Below are positions 25,551 through 34,177 of a stretch of DNA of 47,764 nucleotides, one piece after another. Under the pieces are notes generated by a model. It was not told the DNA's origin. It did no database searches and saw only the letters and a program-made list of their open reading frames with translations. Source of the stretch: an uncultured Veillonella sp. (GTDB lineage Bacteria; Bacillota; Negativicutes; Veillonellales; Veillonellaceae); assembly GCF_900545795.1 (NCBI RefSeq), contig NZ_URAR01000013.1:1-47764 (forward strand), read 5' to 3'. Positions within the stretch are counted from its first letter, which is position 1. Each line of letters starts with the position of its first letter. A program made the translations under genes and the position numbers.

Positions 25551-25579
25551 AAAAATAAAGAAGGGCCTGGCCCTTCTTT
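25551..25579 (-). terminator. Terminator downstream of the CRISPR remnants
   Basis: A perfect 9-bp stem AAAGAAGGG / CCCTTCTTT (25557-25565, 25571-25579), followed on the minus strand by TTATTTTTTATTC. It would end a transcript coming from the csn2/array side. Confidence 0.85.
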
Positions 25580-25671
25580 GGATCTAAATATATAAAGTGA
25601 AAATACGGAATAAAAAGTTTTGGCTATAATGGGATAGTTGGGGTTTACACTACGATAAAAAGCTCTAACAT

Positions 25672-25949
25672 ATCCTATTCAAGCTAAAATTAATTTTACT
25701 TTTAAACTATGACGAAATGTTACAAATAGGAAATACTATTATTTAGATTTCTATTTGTAGACTAGTATTTAAAGATTCTGCTTTAAAAGTCGTCTAAATA
25801 CTCTGACTGATATACTACTCTTAAACACTCACTCGAGCCATACTCCTATTGCTGTTGTTTTAGACTTTTGCACTACGATCAAACCTATGGCTGCCCCTAT
25901 GAGAAAAGAGCTCCATTTTAGATATCTAGTTTATACACTACTCTCAAAC
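25672..25949 (-). CRISPR. Degenerate type II-A CRISPR array remnant
   Basis: On the minus strand, immediately after csn2, about five decayed repeats can be aligned. R1 (25915-25949) begins GTTTGAGAGTAGTGTA and ends TATCTAAAAT. R2 (25857-25884) begins GTTTGATCGTAGTGC and ends GTCTAAAAC, with an internal deletion. R3 (25791-25826) begins GTTTAAGAGTAGTATA. R4 (25739-25774) keeps TAGTCTACAAATAG and ATCTAAA. R5 (about 25672-25707) begins GTTTAAAAGTA. The intervals are 30, 30, 16 and 31 nt, three of them normal spacer length. No two repeats are identical. The repeat agrees with the reverse complement of the tracrRNA anti-repeat, which supports the call. Confidence 0.65.
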
Positions 25950-25986
25950 CCCAAAGTGTATATCAATCCACGGATATACACTTTGG
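25949..25986 (-). repeat. 16-bp perfect hairpin abutting the first CRISPR repeat
   Basis: Arms CCCCAAAGTGTATATC (25949-25964) and GATATACACTTTGGGG (25971-25986) pair perfectly around a 6-nt loop. Its edge coincides with the first base of repeat R1, where the leader-repeat junction should be. Only TTTG follows on the minus strand, so it is a weak terminator at best. Confidence 0.8.
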
Positions 25987-26049
25987 GGTAGAAAGAATTT
26001 TCAGGCCTACTAACCAGATGTAAAAGTATAAGAGTTCTATTCTTGCATG

Positions 26050-26724
26050 TTAAAATATGCAATATTCACTATCTACAGTATATACGATTTCAGTAAATTT
26101 CACAATTTCAACTAATTCTGCTCTATTTTTTTCTATGCATAAAACTGGTATTTTTTTACTCAGTAATGTTTCAAAAAATAGAGTTACTTCTTCAGCAGAC
26201 ATTATACTTCTAACATTTAACAAAATTACTAATTTAGGATGTAATAATTCCATCACAACATCTACAAAAAAAATAGTTTGCTCTATTAAGTCAAACGCAC
26301 TCCCATCAATCTTCACTGCAGCCATTTTAATCAGATCAACAGCAGAAATATTCTCATTATGTACTAAATTAAGTGGAACCGCATCTTCAATTATAAGTAA
26401 AAGCTGTTGTATTTTATTGTTAATTTCAAATAAATCACCCATATTTTCTTGTGCAATTAACGTTAGCCTCTGATGTAACTTCGTCAACAATGTTCTATTG
26501 GAAAAATCTAAAGAGAAAAAGTCAGTAATCATATATACATCTTTTTTCCATACATACTCTACTCCGTGTTCAGATAAACTCCAAGAGGAGAAATGCCCTT
26601 CAATACTCTTTATTAACTCATTTATAATGTTTCTGTATATAAGTGCATCTTCAATGACCAATGTCGTAACATTCTCCTTCGATAATTCTACAGTTATGTC
26701 AAGACCTGTATTCGTAAGTTTCAT
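26050..26724 (-). CDS. csn2: CRISPR-associated protein Csn2 (type II-A)
   Basis: 224 residues, normal for Csn2, and in the normal position after cas1-cas2. The N-terminal LDITVELSKENVTTLVIEDALIYRNIINEL and the C-terminal HPKLVILLNVRSIMSAEEVTLFFETLLSKKIPVLCIE match the family pattern. Csn2 forms tetrameric rings on DNA ends and is needed for spacer acquisition, which defines subtype II-A. Its ATG overlaps the cas2 stop by 4 nt, so the two are translationally coupled. No frameshift or early stop is seen, so the gene looks intact although the adjoining array is decayed. Confidence 0.88.
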   Translation of the reverse strand: MKLTNTGLDITVELSKENVTTLVIEDALIYRNIINELIKSIEGHFSSWSLSEHGVEYVWKKDVYMITDFFSLDFSNRTLLTKLHQRLTLIAQENMGDLFEINNKIQQLLLIIEDAVPLNLVHNENISAVDLIKMAAVKIDGSAFDLIEQTIFFVDVVMELLHPKLVILLNVRSIMSAEEVTLFFETLLSKKIPVLCIEKNRAELVEIVKFTEIVYTVDSEYCIF

Positions 26725-27026
26725 AATATTACCAACCTATCTGTTGAACTAACCAAATCAGAATGCGACTCCCCAGACAATGTCTCCATTTTTAAAAATT
26801 GTTTCTCCGTAATCACTAACATCTGTACTAGCCCTTCACTAGGTTTATTTTTTCTAATATGAGTAGTTACTTTTTGAGCCTCTGAATTATTCAAGACTAA
26901 CTTTATATATATAGACTCTTGTAACATATAAAATCCCAAGGATAATAAAAATTTCCTAAAATTTCTATATACTCTCTTATCTTCAGATGTTAACACTGGT
27001 AAATCAAACATTACAAATATTCTCAT
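26721..27026 (-). CDS. cas2: CRISPR-associated endoribonuclease Cas2
   Basis: 101 residues starting MRIFVMFDLPV, the standard Cas2 ferredoxin-fold opening, with the conserved Asp at position 8. YRNFRKFLLSLGFYMLQESIYIKL follows as the expected helix and strand. Cas2 bridges two Cas1 dimers in the integrase complex. The frame can be read upstream to 27041, but that start lies inside cas1; the ATG at 27026 fits the family. Coupled to csn2 by a 4-nt overlap and 4 nt after the cas1 stop. Confidence 0.93.
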   Translation of the reverse strand: MRIFVMFDLPVLTSEDKRVYRNFRKFLLSLGFYMLQESIYIKLVLNNSEAQKVTTHIRKNKPSEGLVQMLVITEKQFLKMETLSGESHSDLVSSTDRLVIL

Positions 27027-27030
27027 ATAT

Positions 27031-27906
27031 CTATAGCTCATATTCTACTAACCTAATCATCTCTATATTATTTTCTGTAAGTGCATCACAAATACTTTTA
27101 CAATAAATCCGAATAGCATTACTTAAATGTTGGACGGTTCCATCTATTTTTACTTCTCTATTCAACAAATCAACTAAAGATATCTTATCTTCCTTTGTAA
27201 AATTATTATGATCCATGCTAACAACAATCTGATCCACTAAGCCTCTTAAAGGCTCAATTAAATCGCTTGAAAAATTAAAAGGATTAAATTGATTGCTATG
27301 CCCAATACCGAACTGCGTTAGATATCCCATAGCAACTAATTCCCTATTTATAGCTGACAGTAGTATAGCATAGCCATAGTCTAATGCTGCATTGATATTG
27401 CTATCATCATCCCTACAAAACAAATTCCCAAACAGCGCATTAAAATATACCTTTGCAGCATGACCTTCTCTAGATGATTCATCATTTAAAAGTAATTCAT
27501 TTACATAAGATTCCAACAACTTATGTTCTTCTTTTCCTTGTGTTTTTAATAATCTTCGTTGATTATTAATCTTTTCTCTAAGTAATTCGGTCCATATCAA
27601 TTTTTGAAGGTCTTTATTCCAGCCTATTTGTTGTCTACACCTAAGTGATGTATTATGACTTCCATATAAAGGCATTATTTCTCCAGAGGGATTGTATTTC
27701 TCATCACATATAATCACCTTTACTTTCTCCTGAATTAATCTATTTAGTAGTGCTGCTGTCATACTTATTGCAGTCGAAGCAATCATAAGAACCTGAATTT
27801 CATCAATATATACTCGTTCTAAATTTAAATCACGACGTATAACTAAATAATTCATTTTTAAATCTAATTTTGCTCGTCTAGTTATAACTACTGTTCGCCA
27901 TCCCAT
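27031..27906 (-). CDS. cas1: CRISPR-associated integrase Cas1
   Basis: 291 residues, beginning MGWRTVVITRRAKL as in type II Cas1. Catalytic metal ligands are visible: Glu147 (SSREGHAAKVYF), His203 (FGIGHSNQFNPFNF) and Glu218 (DLIEPLRGLVD). LDYGYAILLSAINRELVAMGY is the conserved helix before them. It integrates new spacers with Cas2, and in type II-A also with Csn2 and Cas9. The upstream Met at 27921 is less likely. A terminator-like hairpin (27980-28013) separates it from cas9, so cas1-cas2-csn2 may have a separate transcript or only read-through. Confidence 0.95.
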   Translation of the reverse strand: MGWRTVVITRRAKLDLKMNYLVIRRDLNLERVYIDEIQVLMIASTAISMTAALLNRLIQEKVKVIICDEKYNPSGEIMPLYGSHNTSLRCRQQIGWNKDLQKLIWTELLREKINNQRRLLKTQGKEEHKLLESYVNELLLNDESSREGHAAKVYFNALFGNLFCRDDDSNINAALDYGYAILLSAINRELVAMGYLTQFGIGHSNQFNPFNFSSDLIEPLRGLVDQIVVSMDHNNFTKEDKISLVDLLNREVKIDGTVQHLSNAIRIYCKSICDALTENNIEMIRLVEYEL

Positions 27907-27979
27907 ACTACTATACCCCATTCATTTTTATATACATTATTTCAACTTTTCCCTGCTCATCTACTCTGAACAATATAAA

Positions 27980-28013
27980 CAAAAAGAGCTAACCATAAAG
28001 CTAACTCTTTTTG
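27980..28013 (-). terminator. Terminator-like hairpin between cas9 and cas1
   Basis: The stem has arms AAAAAGAG and CTCTTTTT plus partial inner pairing (GCTAAC and GTTAGC variants). On the minus strand the 3' arm ends in CTCTTTTTG, giving a T-tract. Confidence 0.6.
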
Positions 28014-28069
28014 CTTGTAAAAATCCCCCTTTTACTATAGGCTCTGTTTGTTCTTCAATAATATTACAG

Positions 28070-31000
28070 TTACTTCTTCTTTTCTATAATCTTTACTTCT
28101 TCCTCATATAAACCTGTTACAGATTGATTAAAAATAGAAAAACTATTAACCCGGGTCAAATTTCGTGACATTTCTGGTTGAGTCCATTTCTTTACTTCTA
28201 ATCCCGGAAATTCATAACCTTTCTGTATATCCCGATTCATAAAAGCAACTAAAGACATCAAAACTTCACACTTCATTTGAAGTTCTTCAATAGCAATAAA
28301 TCGCTGTCTAGTAGCACTAGTAAACACTTCATCCACATTATTACCTTTTAGTTTTCTAAAGATGGGCGTCTTTAATTTTTTAATCAAAGAATCATAGCAA
28401 TCTAATAGAAGTTCATCATTTATCAACTTTCTGTTTGGCTGATATTGACTATTTCCCTTTACATTCACTAGATATCTCTCTGCTTGCTTTAATGTTTTAA
28501 CAATATTGTCATCCAAAACCAGACTAACTGCTTGTTTTAAATACATTCTAGCGCCATCTTTACCACCCAAGTAATATAAAAAACCATTATATTGGATTAA
28601 CGCAGATCGATATAAATGCTTGTATAAAATCTTAACGTTTATACATCCTTCTATTTGTGATTTTATATACACTTTTAAATCATCATCAGTCTTAATTTTT
28701 AGTGAATCAATAACTGGCACCAACACAATATGTACTTCGTCTACTTCTTTACCACGTTTATTTATTTTAGTAATTTTTGCTACAGTCCCATACTTGGTAG
28801 CTATTCCTGTATACCCACCATATTTTGCCATATCTTTTAGATATGATTTTGTTTTAAGTGGTCGACTGCCATCTAAATTTACATCACTCGCTTTTATTAT
28901 TGTTTCTTTATAAAATCCCCCTTTTACATCTTCCCATTTTTTCACTACTAGAACACTATTTTTCTTCATTACGTTTTCAACTACATTAAGACTTGTATCA
29001 GGTCTCCAAACAATTTTATTATTCGCTTTTACAGCATATTTAAATACCGTAGTTAAATTATATAATGAAAAAACTCTATTTTTCTTTTTATCTTTATCTT
29101 TTAGTTTTTCTTTAAGTTTTTGAATCCGTAGCCTTGCCTTTTTAATAAAATTAACTGGATTCTTGGTAAATTTCTCATGTATAACATTACCTACTACAAT
29201 ATTTAGATATGCATCTTTTCCATGATGTTGGTTGTTCAACGTACGCCACTTTATAAAATTATATTTATTTCTAAACCAACTAACATCTTCCGCTTTAACA
29301 TAACATATCTCTGTATTAGGTAGTAAGCGACGTAACAATTCTGTTATTGCCTTAATAGCTTGGTTAGTTTCAACCAATTGTCGATTAATAAAATCAGCTA
29401 ACTCTTCATTACTTAATGGTGTTGTACGCGTAAGGCGAGCATATTTTTCTTCTGAAATTAAATTATTTTTTAATAATCTTTTCCAGTGTGCTTTATTTTT
29501 TTCTTGCCAGTCAGAAAACACAGGATAAAAATTCTTCTTATCCTCATTTTTCTTTTTTTCAACTAAAACTAAATTATTAATACTATCATCTTTGGTTAAA
29601 CTTCGTGGATAAATATGGTCTATTTCATATAAGTCTGTAAAAATCTCATCTACAGAATTAATAGGATTTCCACTATACATGCACCGCCCCATTTGTTGAT
29701 AATATAACAACAAACGTTTAGATTGAAATTCTCCTACATTACGAGATTCAATATCCGCCTTCCATTTTTCTTTTTCTTCTGCTTCATTCTCATATGCAGT
29801 TAACAACGCATTTTTCCTAGAACTCGTTTCCTTTTTTGGTGCTTTATTAGTCCGTGCCACCTCAACAAATACTTTTTTAGGTACTCCATTCTTAATCTGA
29901 ATAATTTCTCTTAAAATTTTTAGAGTTTGCCAAACAGACCGCTTAACGGCTGGCGATATCCATAATTCATCAACAATACGATAAGATAATCCATCTTCTA
30001 AGCTGAACTCTGACTCATCAATAAATTGATCATTAAAACTCTTTACTTGATCAATATAAGTATAATGAGAGCTTAATAGTTCCATCAATGTTAGGGGCTG
30101 CTCTCTCATAGCTGTAATTATATTCATAGGCATAAATGTGGCATTTTCTTTCTTTTCACCATTCAAGCCATGTAAAAATTTATACGACAATCTCCCCCAG
30201 TCCTTGTATTTTAAATTACTAATATCTTTAATTTGTTTATCTGATAAGCTACCTTTTAATAACTCATCCGTTTGCAACCGCTCTCGTAATATCCCCTTAG
30301 CATCCCCAAACAAAGTCACATAATAAATTATTTTCTCTGCCTTTACTATGTCAAAACCATCCTTTAAAATATCCTTCATATCGCGATATGACTTTAAGTC
30401 CGTTTTAATTTCTTTATTAATACCTGTCAGTACTAAGTTTTTCTCATTCTTATACTCACCAAGCGACTTTAAGGCTTCTTTTAAACGTCCTTCAGTTATC
30501 TTTCGTGCGTTCTTTTTAAAAACTGTTTCTATTAATGCAATTTTGCTCTTAGTTTCAATCGGCTTATTATTACAACGAATCATATTTAATTCATTTAGAA
30601 GCATAAACTCTGTATATAAGAGCGATTGTTTAGGCAATACATCTTCGCCCCTTAAATAAGTACACTTATTCGTTAAATTATTAATAAACGCTTCTGCTGA
30701 AGCAGCCTCATCGATTTTGTCACTAAAATTCCACGGTGTAACACGCCCTGCTTCTTTACGAACAACCCAAGAATATCCATTTTTGCCAACTTTATGGGTC
30801 GGATTAAGGGGCCCAATATAATAAGGTGTTCTAAAATCTACTAGTTTTTTTAATTTATCAGCAATACTATATCCATCTGAATCTGTATCTAATAAAAATG
30901 AAAACTTCTTACTAGCTTGAGCAATAATAGCATCTAATTCTTCCAAATGCACCTGAAATGGGACCGTTCCATTTTCAGGCCCTTTTTGTAATGGCAAATA

Positions 31001-32293
31001 CTCATTCATATCCATAGCCTTTAGAATTCTAGATTTTAAATCTGAATCTGGAAGAAAGCCTAATTCCTTATTTAAGTTTTTATAAAAATCTTCTTGAGAA
31101 CAAACTACTGCATTAGGATTCTTATTAATATATGTCACATAGTTGCAATGTTTTACTGACTTTGCTGTTCCACTTTTCTTAGGTTTATCAACAAAAAGTC
31201 GTTTATAAATAGTTCTATATTCTTTGGCCCTTAACACCCTTTTTATTTCTTCTAATTGTTTATGATGCTTCTTATATAAATCAACTTTATTTTCAGAGAA
31301 ACCTTTTCCGTTAGGTTTCATTTTATGTAAAACTAAAATATCATTAACTACTTTACAATTATCAATAAGGGTAATCTTATCTCCTAATAATGCTGCATAC
31401 TCATTTCTCTGTTCAGTATAATCTTTTGCACCAAACTTAAAGCTATTTTTATCATTCCCCAATTCATCTTTTAACTCTGGTTCTTCAAAAACATCCGCCA
31501 ATTTACCGGTCAAACCAATCATAATATTAACTAAAGCTTCACTAGATTTCTTTTTTGCTTCAGTAAAAAGCTTTTTAGCTTGAGATACACGGTCCTTCCT
31601 ACTTAAGGAGTTATCTTGTAAAATTATCGCAATGTTACTAGCAAGTTCTTCTATATGTTTCTCAATATCAGCATCCTCTATATTTTTTTCGCCCTCAATA
31701 GCTTCTATAAAGTCTAATTTTATAACATTCTTTATAGCTTCCGTCAAACTACCACTACCACTAAAGTCTTGTCCTTCATATAAAAAGTTACCTCTACTTT
31801 TTACAATATGATGAATAGCCAAAAAGAGCTCCCGAATATCTTTGGGTGGTCTTTGCATTAATTCATAACGCAAATGATAAATTGTTGGATAATCTTTATG
31901 AAAATCCTTATCAGTGTAATTTTTGTCATTGAATAGAAAATACTGCCCCTTAGTATTTTTACTCTTATCTTCCTGATGGGCTTGGCTCTCATGGAGACGT
32001 AAATAAAAATACGGATCCACCTTCTTAATCTCGTCATCAAATAACTCTTCTAGCAATGTCAGCCTAAATTTGCGTCGATTAGAACGCCGACCTGAACTTC
32101 GCTTAATGCGACGTTCTGAAGCTGACGCGCCCTCTACAAACAGCCGGCTCCCCCACATATCTTTGCCCTTAGCCTTGAGCAATTCATAATTTTCATTAGT
32201 AACTGCCCAACCAACAGAATTCGTACCAATATCTAGACCAACAAAATATTCGTCTATTTGATTTTTCTTTTTCTTGTCCATCTTATTCTTCAT
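28070..32293 (-). CDS. cas9: CRISPR-associated endonuclease Cas9 (type II-A)
   Basis: About 1407 residues from the ATG at 32293 (GGTGGAG just upstream); the frame extends to a GTG at 32329 without a ribosome site. Cas9 domains in order: RuvC-I FVGLDIGTNSVGWAV (Asp21), Arg-rich bridge helix (RRIKRSSGRRSNRRKFR, about 60-80), a long recognition lobe, RuvC-II KVFVEVART (Glu811), HNH YEIDHIYPRSL...NNLVLV (His893), RuvC-III HHGKDAYLNIVVGN (Asp1027), then the C-terminal PAM-interacting region. All nuclease residues are kept, so it is predicted to be an active RNA-guided double-strand nuclease. Visibly more A+T rich than the metabolic genes around it, consistent with transfer. The PAM cannot be read from sequence. 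Confidence 0.96.
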   Translation of the reverse strand: MKNKMDKKKKNQIDEYFVGLDIGTNSVGWAVTNENYELLKAKGKDMWGSRLFVEGASASERRIKRSSGRRSNRRKFRLTLLEELFDDEIKKVDPYFYLRLHESQAHQEDKSKNTKGQYFLFNDKNYTDKDFHKDYPTIYHLRYELMQRPPKDIRELFLAIHHIVKSRGNFLYEGQDFSGSGSLTEAIKNVIKLDFIEAIEGEKNIEDADIEKHIEELASNIAIILQDNSLSRKDRVSQAKKLFTEAKKKSSEALVNIMIGLTGKLADVFEEPELKDELGNDKNSFKFGAKDYTEQRNEYAALLGDKITLIDNCKVVNDILVLHKMKPNGKGFSENKVDLYKKHHKQLEEIKRVLRAKEYRTIYKRLFVDKPKKSGTAKSVKHCNYVTYINKNPNAVVCSQEDFYKNLNKELGFLPDSDLKSRILKAMDMNEYLPLQKGPENGTVPFQVHLEELDAIIAQASKKFSFLLDTDSDGYSIADKLKKLVDFRTPYYIGPLNPTHKVGKNGYSWVVRKEAGRVTPWNFSDKIDEAASAEAFINNLTNKCTYLRGEDVLPKQSLLYTEFMLLNELNMIRCNNKPIETKSKIALIETVFKKNARKITEGRLKEALKSLGEYKNEKNLVLTGINKEIKTDLKSYRDMKDILKDGFDIVKAEKIIYYVTLFGDAKGILRERLQTDELLKGSLSDKQIKDISNLKYKDWGRLSYKFLHGLNGEKKENATFMPMNIITAMREQPLTLMELLSSHYTYIDQVKSFNDQFIDESEFSLEDGLSYRIVDELWISPAVKRSVWQTLKILREIIQIKNGVPKKVFVEVARTNKAPKKETSSRKNALLTAYENEAEEKEKWKADIESRNVGEFQSKRLLLYYQQMGRCMYSGNPINSVDEIFTDLYEIDHIYPRSLTKDDSINNLVLVEKKKNEDKKNFYPVFSDWQEKNKAHWKRLLKNNLISEEKYARLTRTTPLSNEELADFINRQLVETNQAIKAITELLRRLLPNTEICYVKAEDVSWFRNKYNFIKWRTLNNQHHGKDAYLNIVVGNVIHEKFTKNPVNFIKKARLRIQKLKEKLKDKDKKKNRVFSLYNLTTVFKYAVKANNKIVWRPDTSLNVVENVMKKNSVLVVKKWEDVKGGFYKETIIKASDVNLDGSRPLKTKSYLKDMAKYGGYTGIATKYGTVAKITKINKRGKEVDEVHIVLVPVIDSLKIKTDDDLKVYIKSQIEGCINVKILYKHLYRSALIQYNGFLYYLGGKDGARMYLKQAVSLVLDDNIVKTLKQAERYLVNVKGNSQYQPNRKLINDELLLDCYDSLIKKLKTPIFRKLKGNNVDEVFTSATRQRFIAIEELQMKCEVLMSLVAFMNRDIQKGYEFPGLEVKKWTQPEMSRNLTRVNSFSIFNQSVTGLYEEEVKIIEKKK

Positions 32294-32568
32294 ATTCTCC
32301 ACCTTATTCTTATCCTTAAATATACTCACATACTTACAAATTTTTCCTCTAGTCCACTCCCCTCTATAGTAGCGCCCCCTGCACCCCTATAGATAGTCTT
32401 TATTTGAACAACTATGCAACTAAGTCCTTTAATAGTCTTTGTAAAATACATCAAACAAGCAAAATTAAAGAAAACAAACCGCATATCACAAAGTCTAGAT
32501 AATCTAATCACCATGCACGTATTTTAATTTATTTTTGATTTTATCACTCAATTATCTATTTTTAGCAA
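32294..32568. promoter_or_regulatory. cas9 upstream region with a second tracr-like core
   Basis: About 275 nt between cas9 and the tracrRNA promoter. On the minus strand, 32409-32397 reads GTTCAAATAAAGA, identical to the anti-repeat/nexus junction of the tracrRNA, and is followed closely by CTATCTA, where the tracrRNA has TTATCTA. It lies in the expected cas9 5' untranslated region. A 62-residue minus frame here has no support. Confidence 0.5.
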
Positions 32569-32597
32569 TTGACATTTTTCTAAAATCCTTCTATTAT
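32569..32597 (+). promoter_or_regulatory. tracrRNA promoter
   Basis: TTGACA (32569-32574), a 17-nt spacer and TATTAT (32592-32597): a near-consensus sigma-70-type promoter. Transcription would start near 32604, just before the anti-repeat. Confidence 0.85.
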
Positions 32598-32603
32598 ATA
32601 CAT

Positions 32604-32740
32604 GAAGTTAGTTTTAGATACTCTAACTTTTACACTACTAAGTTCAAATAAAGATTTATCTACATTGCTCCTTCGGGAGTGCCCATCGTGGGCTTTCTAT
32701 TTGAACAATGGCTCAGGTTCTTATGAAGCTGAGCTTTTTT
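32604..32740 (+). ncRNA. tracrRNA
   Basis: A transcript of about 135 nt, divergent from cas9. The anti-repeat (32611-32648) starts GTTTTAGATACTCTAAC and ends ACTACTAAGTTCAAAT; its reverse complement matches the CRISPR remnant R1 over nearly the whole repeat, with the usual bulge (AAG). Next come the nexus region, two short hairpins (CTCC-TTCG-GGAG near 32668-32679; GCCCA/TGGGC near 32681-32693) and the terminator stem GCTCAG/CTGAGC (32711-32716, 32729-32734) ending in TTTTTT (32735-32740). A 9-nt internal inverted repeat (GTTCAAATA 32642-32650, TATTTGAAC 32698-32706) could mask the lower anti-repeat. Confidence 0.85.
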
Positions 32741-32926
32741 ATTTGTTCAAAATGATTTTGCGCCTATATAAAATCACTGAAAATTTATTGATATAAATCA
32801 ACTTATTTCAATTATACGCCTTTGATATGATAAAAACAAATACTTATTTCCCATTTTTATCATAATTATAAAATGTATAATCTTAATCACACCACGACCT
32901 CATCTTTAGAAAGCAGGTGCCCCATT

Positions 32927-33400
32927 ATGACCGATCAAGAGTATATGACAGAAGCTCTAAAAGAAGCACAAAAAGCATATGACATGGGTGAAATTCCAAT
33001 TGGTGCTATTCTCGTCCATGAAGGAGAAATTATTTCACGCCATCACAATCGCCGCGAATGTGACCATGATGCCACGGCTCATGCAGAAGTTTTAGTTATT
33101 CGCGAAGCCTGTCAACTCCTTGAACGGTGGCGGTTGACCGGGTGCACGCTTTATGTTACTATAGAGCCATGTCCCATGTGCGCTGGTGCCATTATCAACA
33201 GCCGTATTGACCGCGTTGTATATGGTAGTAGTGATTATAAGGGCGGTGCCGTAGAGTCTTTATTTAATGTCCTCACACATCCAGGCCTCAATCATGAGCC
33301 TGAAATATTAAGTGGCGTATTAGCTGAGCAATGCAGTCAAATAATGAAAGACTTTTTTAAAGAACGGCGTAAAAATAAGGAGAAGTACCCAAGAGGCTGA
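32927..33400 (+). CDS. tadA: tRNA-specific adenosine deaminase
   Basis: 157 residues of the cytidine/deoxycytidylate deaminase fold. Zinc-site residues are visible: His52 and catalytic Glu54 (HAEVLVI), Cys82 and Cys85 (EPCPMCAGAI). TadA converts A34 to inosine in tRNA-Arg(ACG). ATG at 32927 has AGGTG 9 nt upstream and gives the normal family start; the longer frame from 32873 does not. The final codons, encoding EKYPRG and the stop TGA, lie inside the 5' part of the tRNA-Ser gene, a 22-nt same-strand overlap. Confidence 0.95.
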   Translation: MTDQEYMTEALKEAQKAYDMGEIPIGAILVHEGEIISRHHNRRECDHDATAHAEVLVIREACQLLERWRLTGCTLYVTIEPCPMCAGAIINSRIDRVVYGSSDYKGGAVESLFNVLTHPGLNHEPEILSGVLAEQCSQIMKDFFKERRKNKEKYPRG

Positions 33401-33470
33401 AGGGTCCGCACTCGAAATGCGGTAGGTCGGCAAAACCGGCGCGGGGGTTCAAATCCCTCCTTCTCCGCCA
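33379..33470 (+). tRNA. tRNA-Ser(CGA)
   Basis: 92 nt with encoded CCA. Acceptor arms GGAGAAG and CTTCTCC pair fully; the anticodon loop CTCGAAA gives CGA; a long variable arm (TAGGTCGGCAAAACCGGC) marks class II tRNA-Ser; the T-arm has GGGGG-TTCAAAT-CCCTC. Its first 22 nt are also the last codons of tadA. Confidence 0.95.
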
Positions 33471-33507
33471 AGCATTTAATCTACAACTGATAATAGTCTA
33501 AAATATT

Positions 33508-33546
33508 CAAAAACCCCTATAAATCTAGATTTATAGGGGTTTTTTG
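33508..33546 (+). terminator. Terminator of the tadA / tRNA-Ser transcript
   Basis: A perfect stem AAAAACCCCTATAAATC and its complement around a very short loop, then TTTTTTG. It lies about 40 nt after the tRNA. Confidence 0.92.
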
Positions 33547-34177
33547 TATTTCTCCTTTTCTCATCTATAGAGTCAACATCCTAAAACAACCTATATGTCC
33601 AGCTATTTTCCATCTACATAGTTTTCTACAGTTCAATTTCGTCTAGAGCTTCCACAGCTTTATTCTCCATCGATTTAGTAATACTAGAATATATCTTCAA
33701 AGCAATCTCACATTCATAAGCTCTTACTAGACTCATTACCTATTTAATAAAAAACTAGTAATAGAATAATTATGTAAACAAACAAATTATTTCTCCCCTA
33801 ACAGTGAATATATTCCTATCATATGTTCTTTAAGAAATGATAGATAAATTTATTAATGCTTAATAGCAATGCGGAATAAAGTATAAAAGTATATAGGAAT
33901 ATAATTGACGGCATTAATTTTATACTATTTTTTAGTAAAAAGATACTAATACTATCGAATTGTCATTCCTTATCATCTGAAAGTATAGTCATATTTATAT
34001 ATAATCTATCCCTCTATTGATACAGATAGAATATAAAAAGGAGTTTCTTACCTTCTCTCTATTACACAAAAAAGTCTACATAGAGAGATATGACTATTAT
34101 TCACTTGAATTTTATTAATTACCATAGTACACTTTTGATTAAGGTGAGCCATTTTATAATTAGGGAGGTTAATTTTT
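33547..34177. other. A+T-rich intergenic region
   Basis: About 630 nt with no credible ORF and no strong hairpin. I looked for a repeat of the tRNA-Ser 3' end that would mark an integrated element and found none. A good ribosome site (GGGAGG) closes the region before the next gene. Confidence 0.5.

Noticed and set aside
32326..32514. 62-residue minus-strand ORF upstream of cas9
   Set aside because: No ribosome site, no similarity; it covers the tracr-like element and the cas9 leader.
33379..34177. Integrated element at tRNA-Ser
   Set aside because: No second copy of the tRNA 3' end and no integrase were found in the window.
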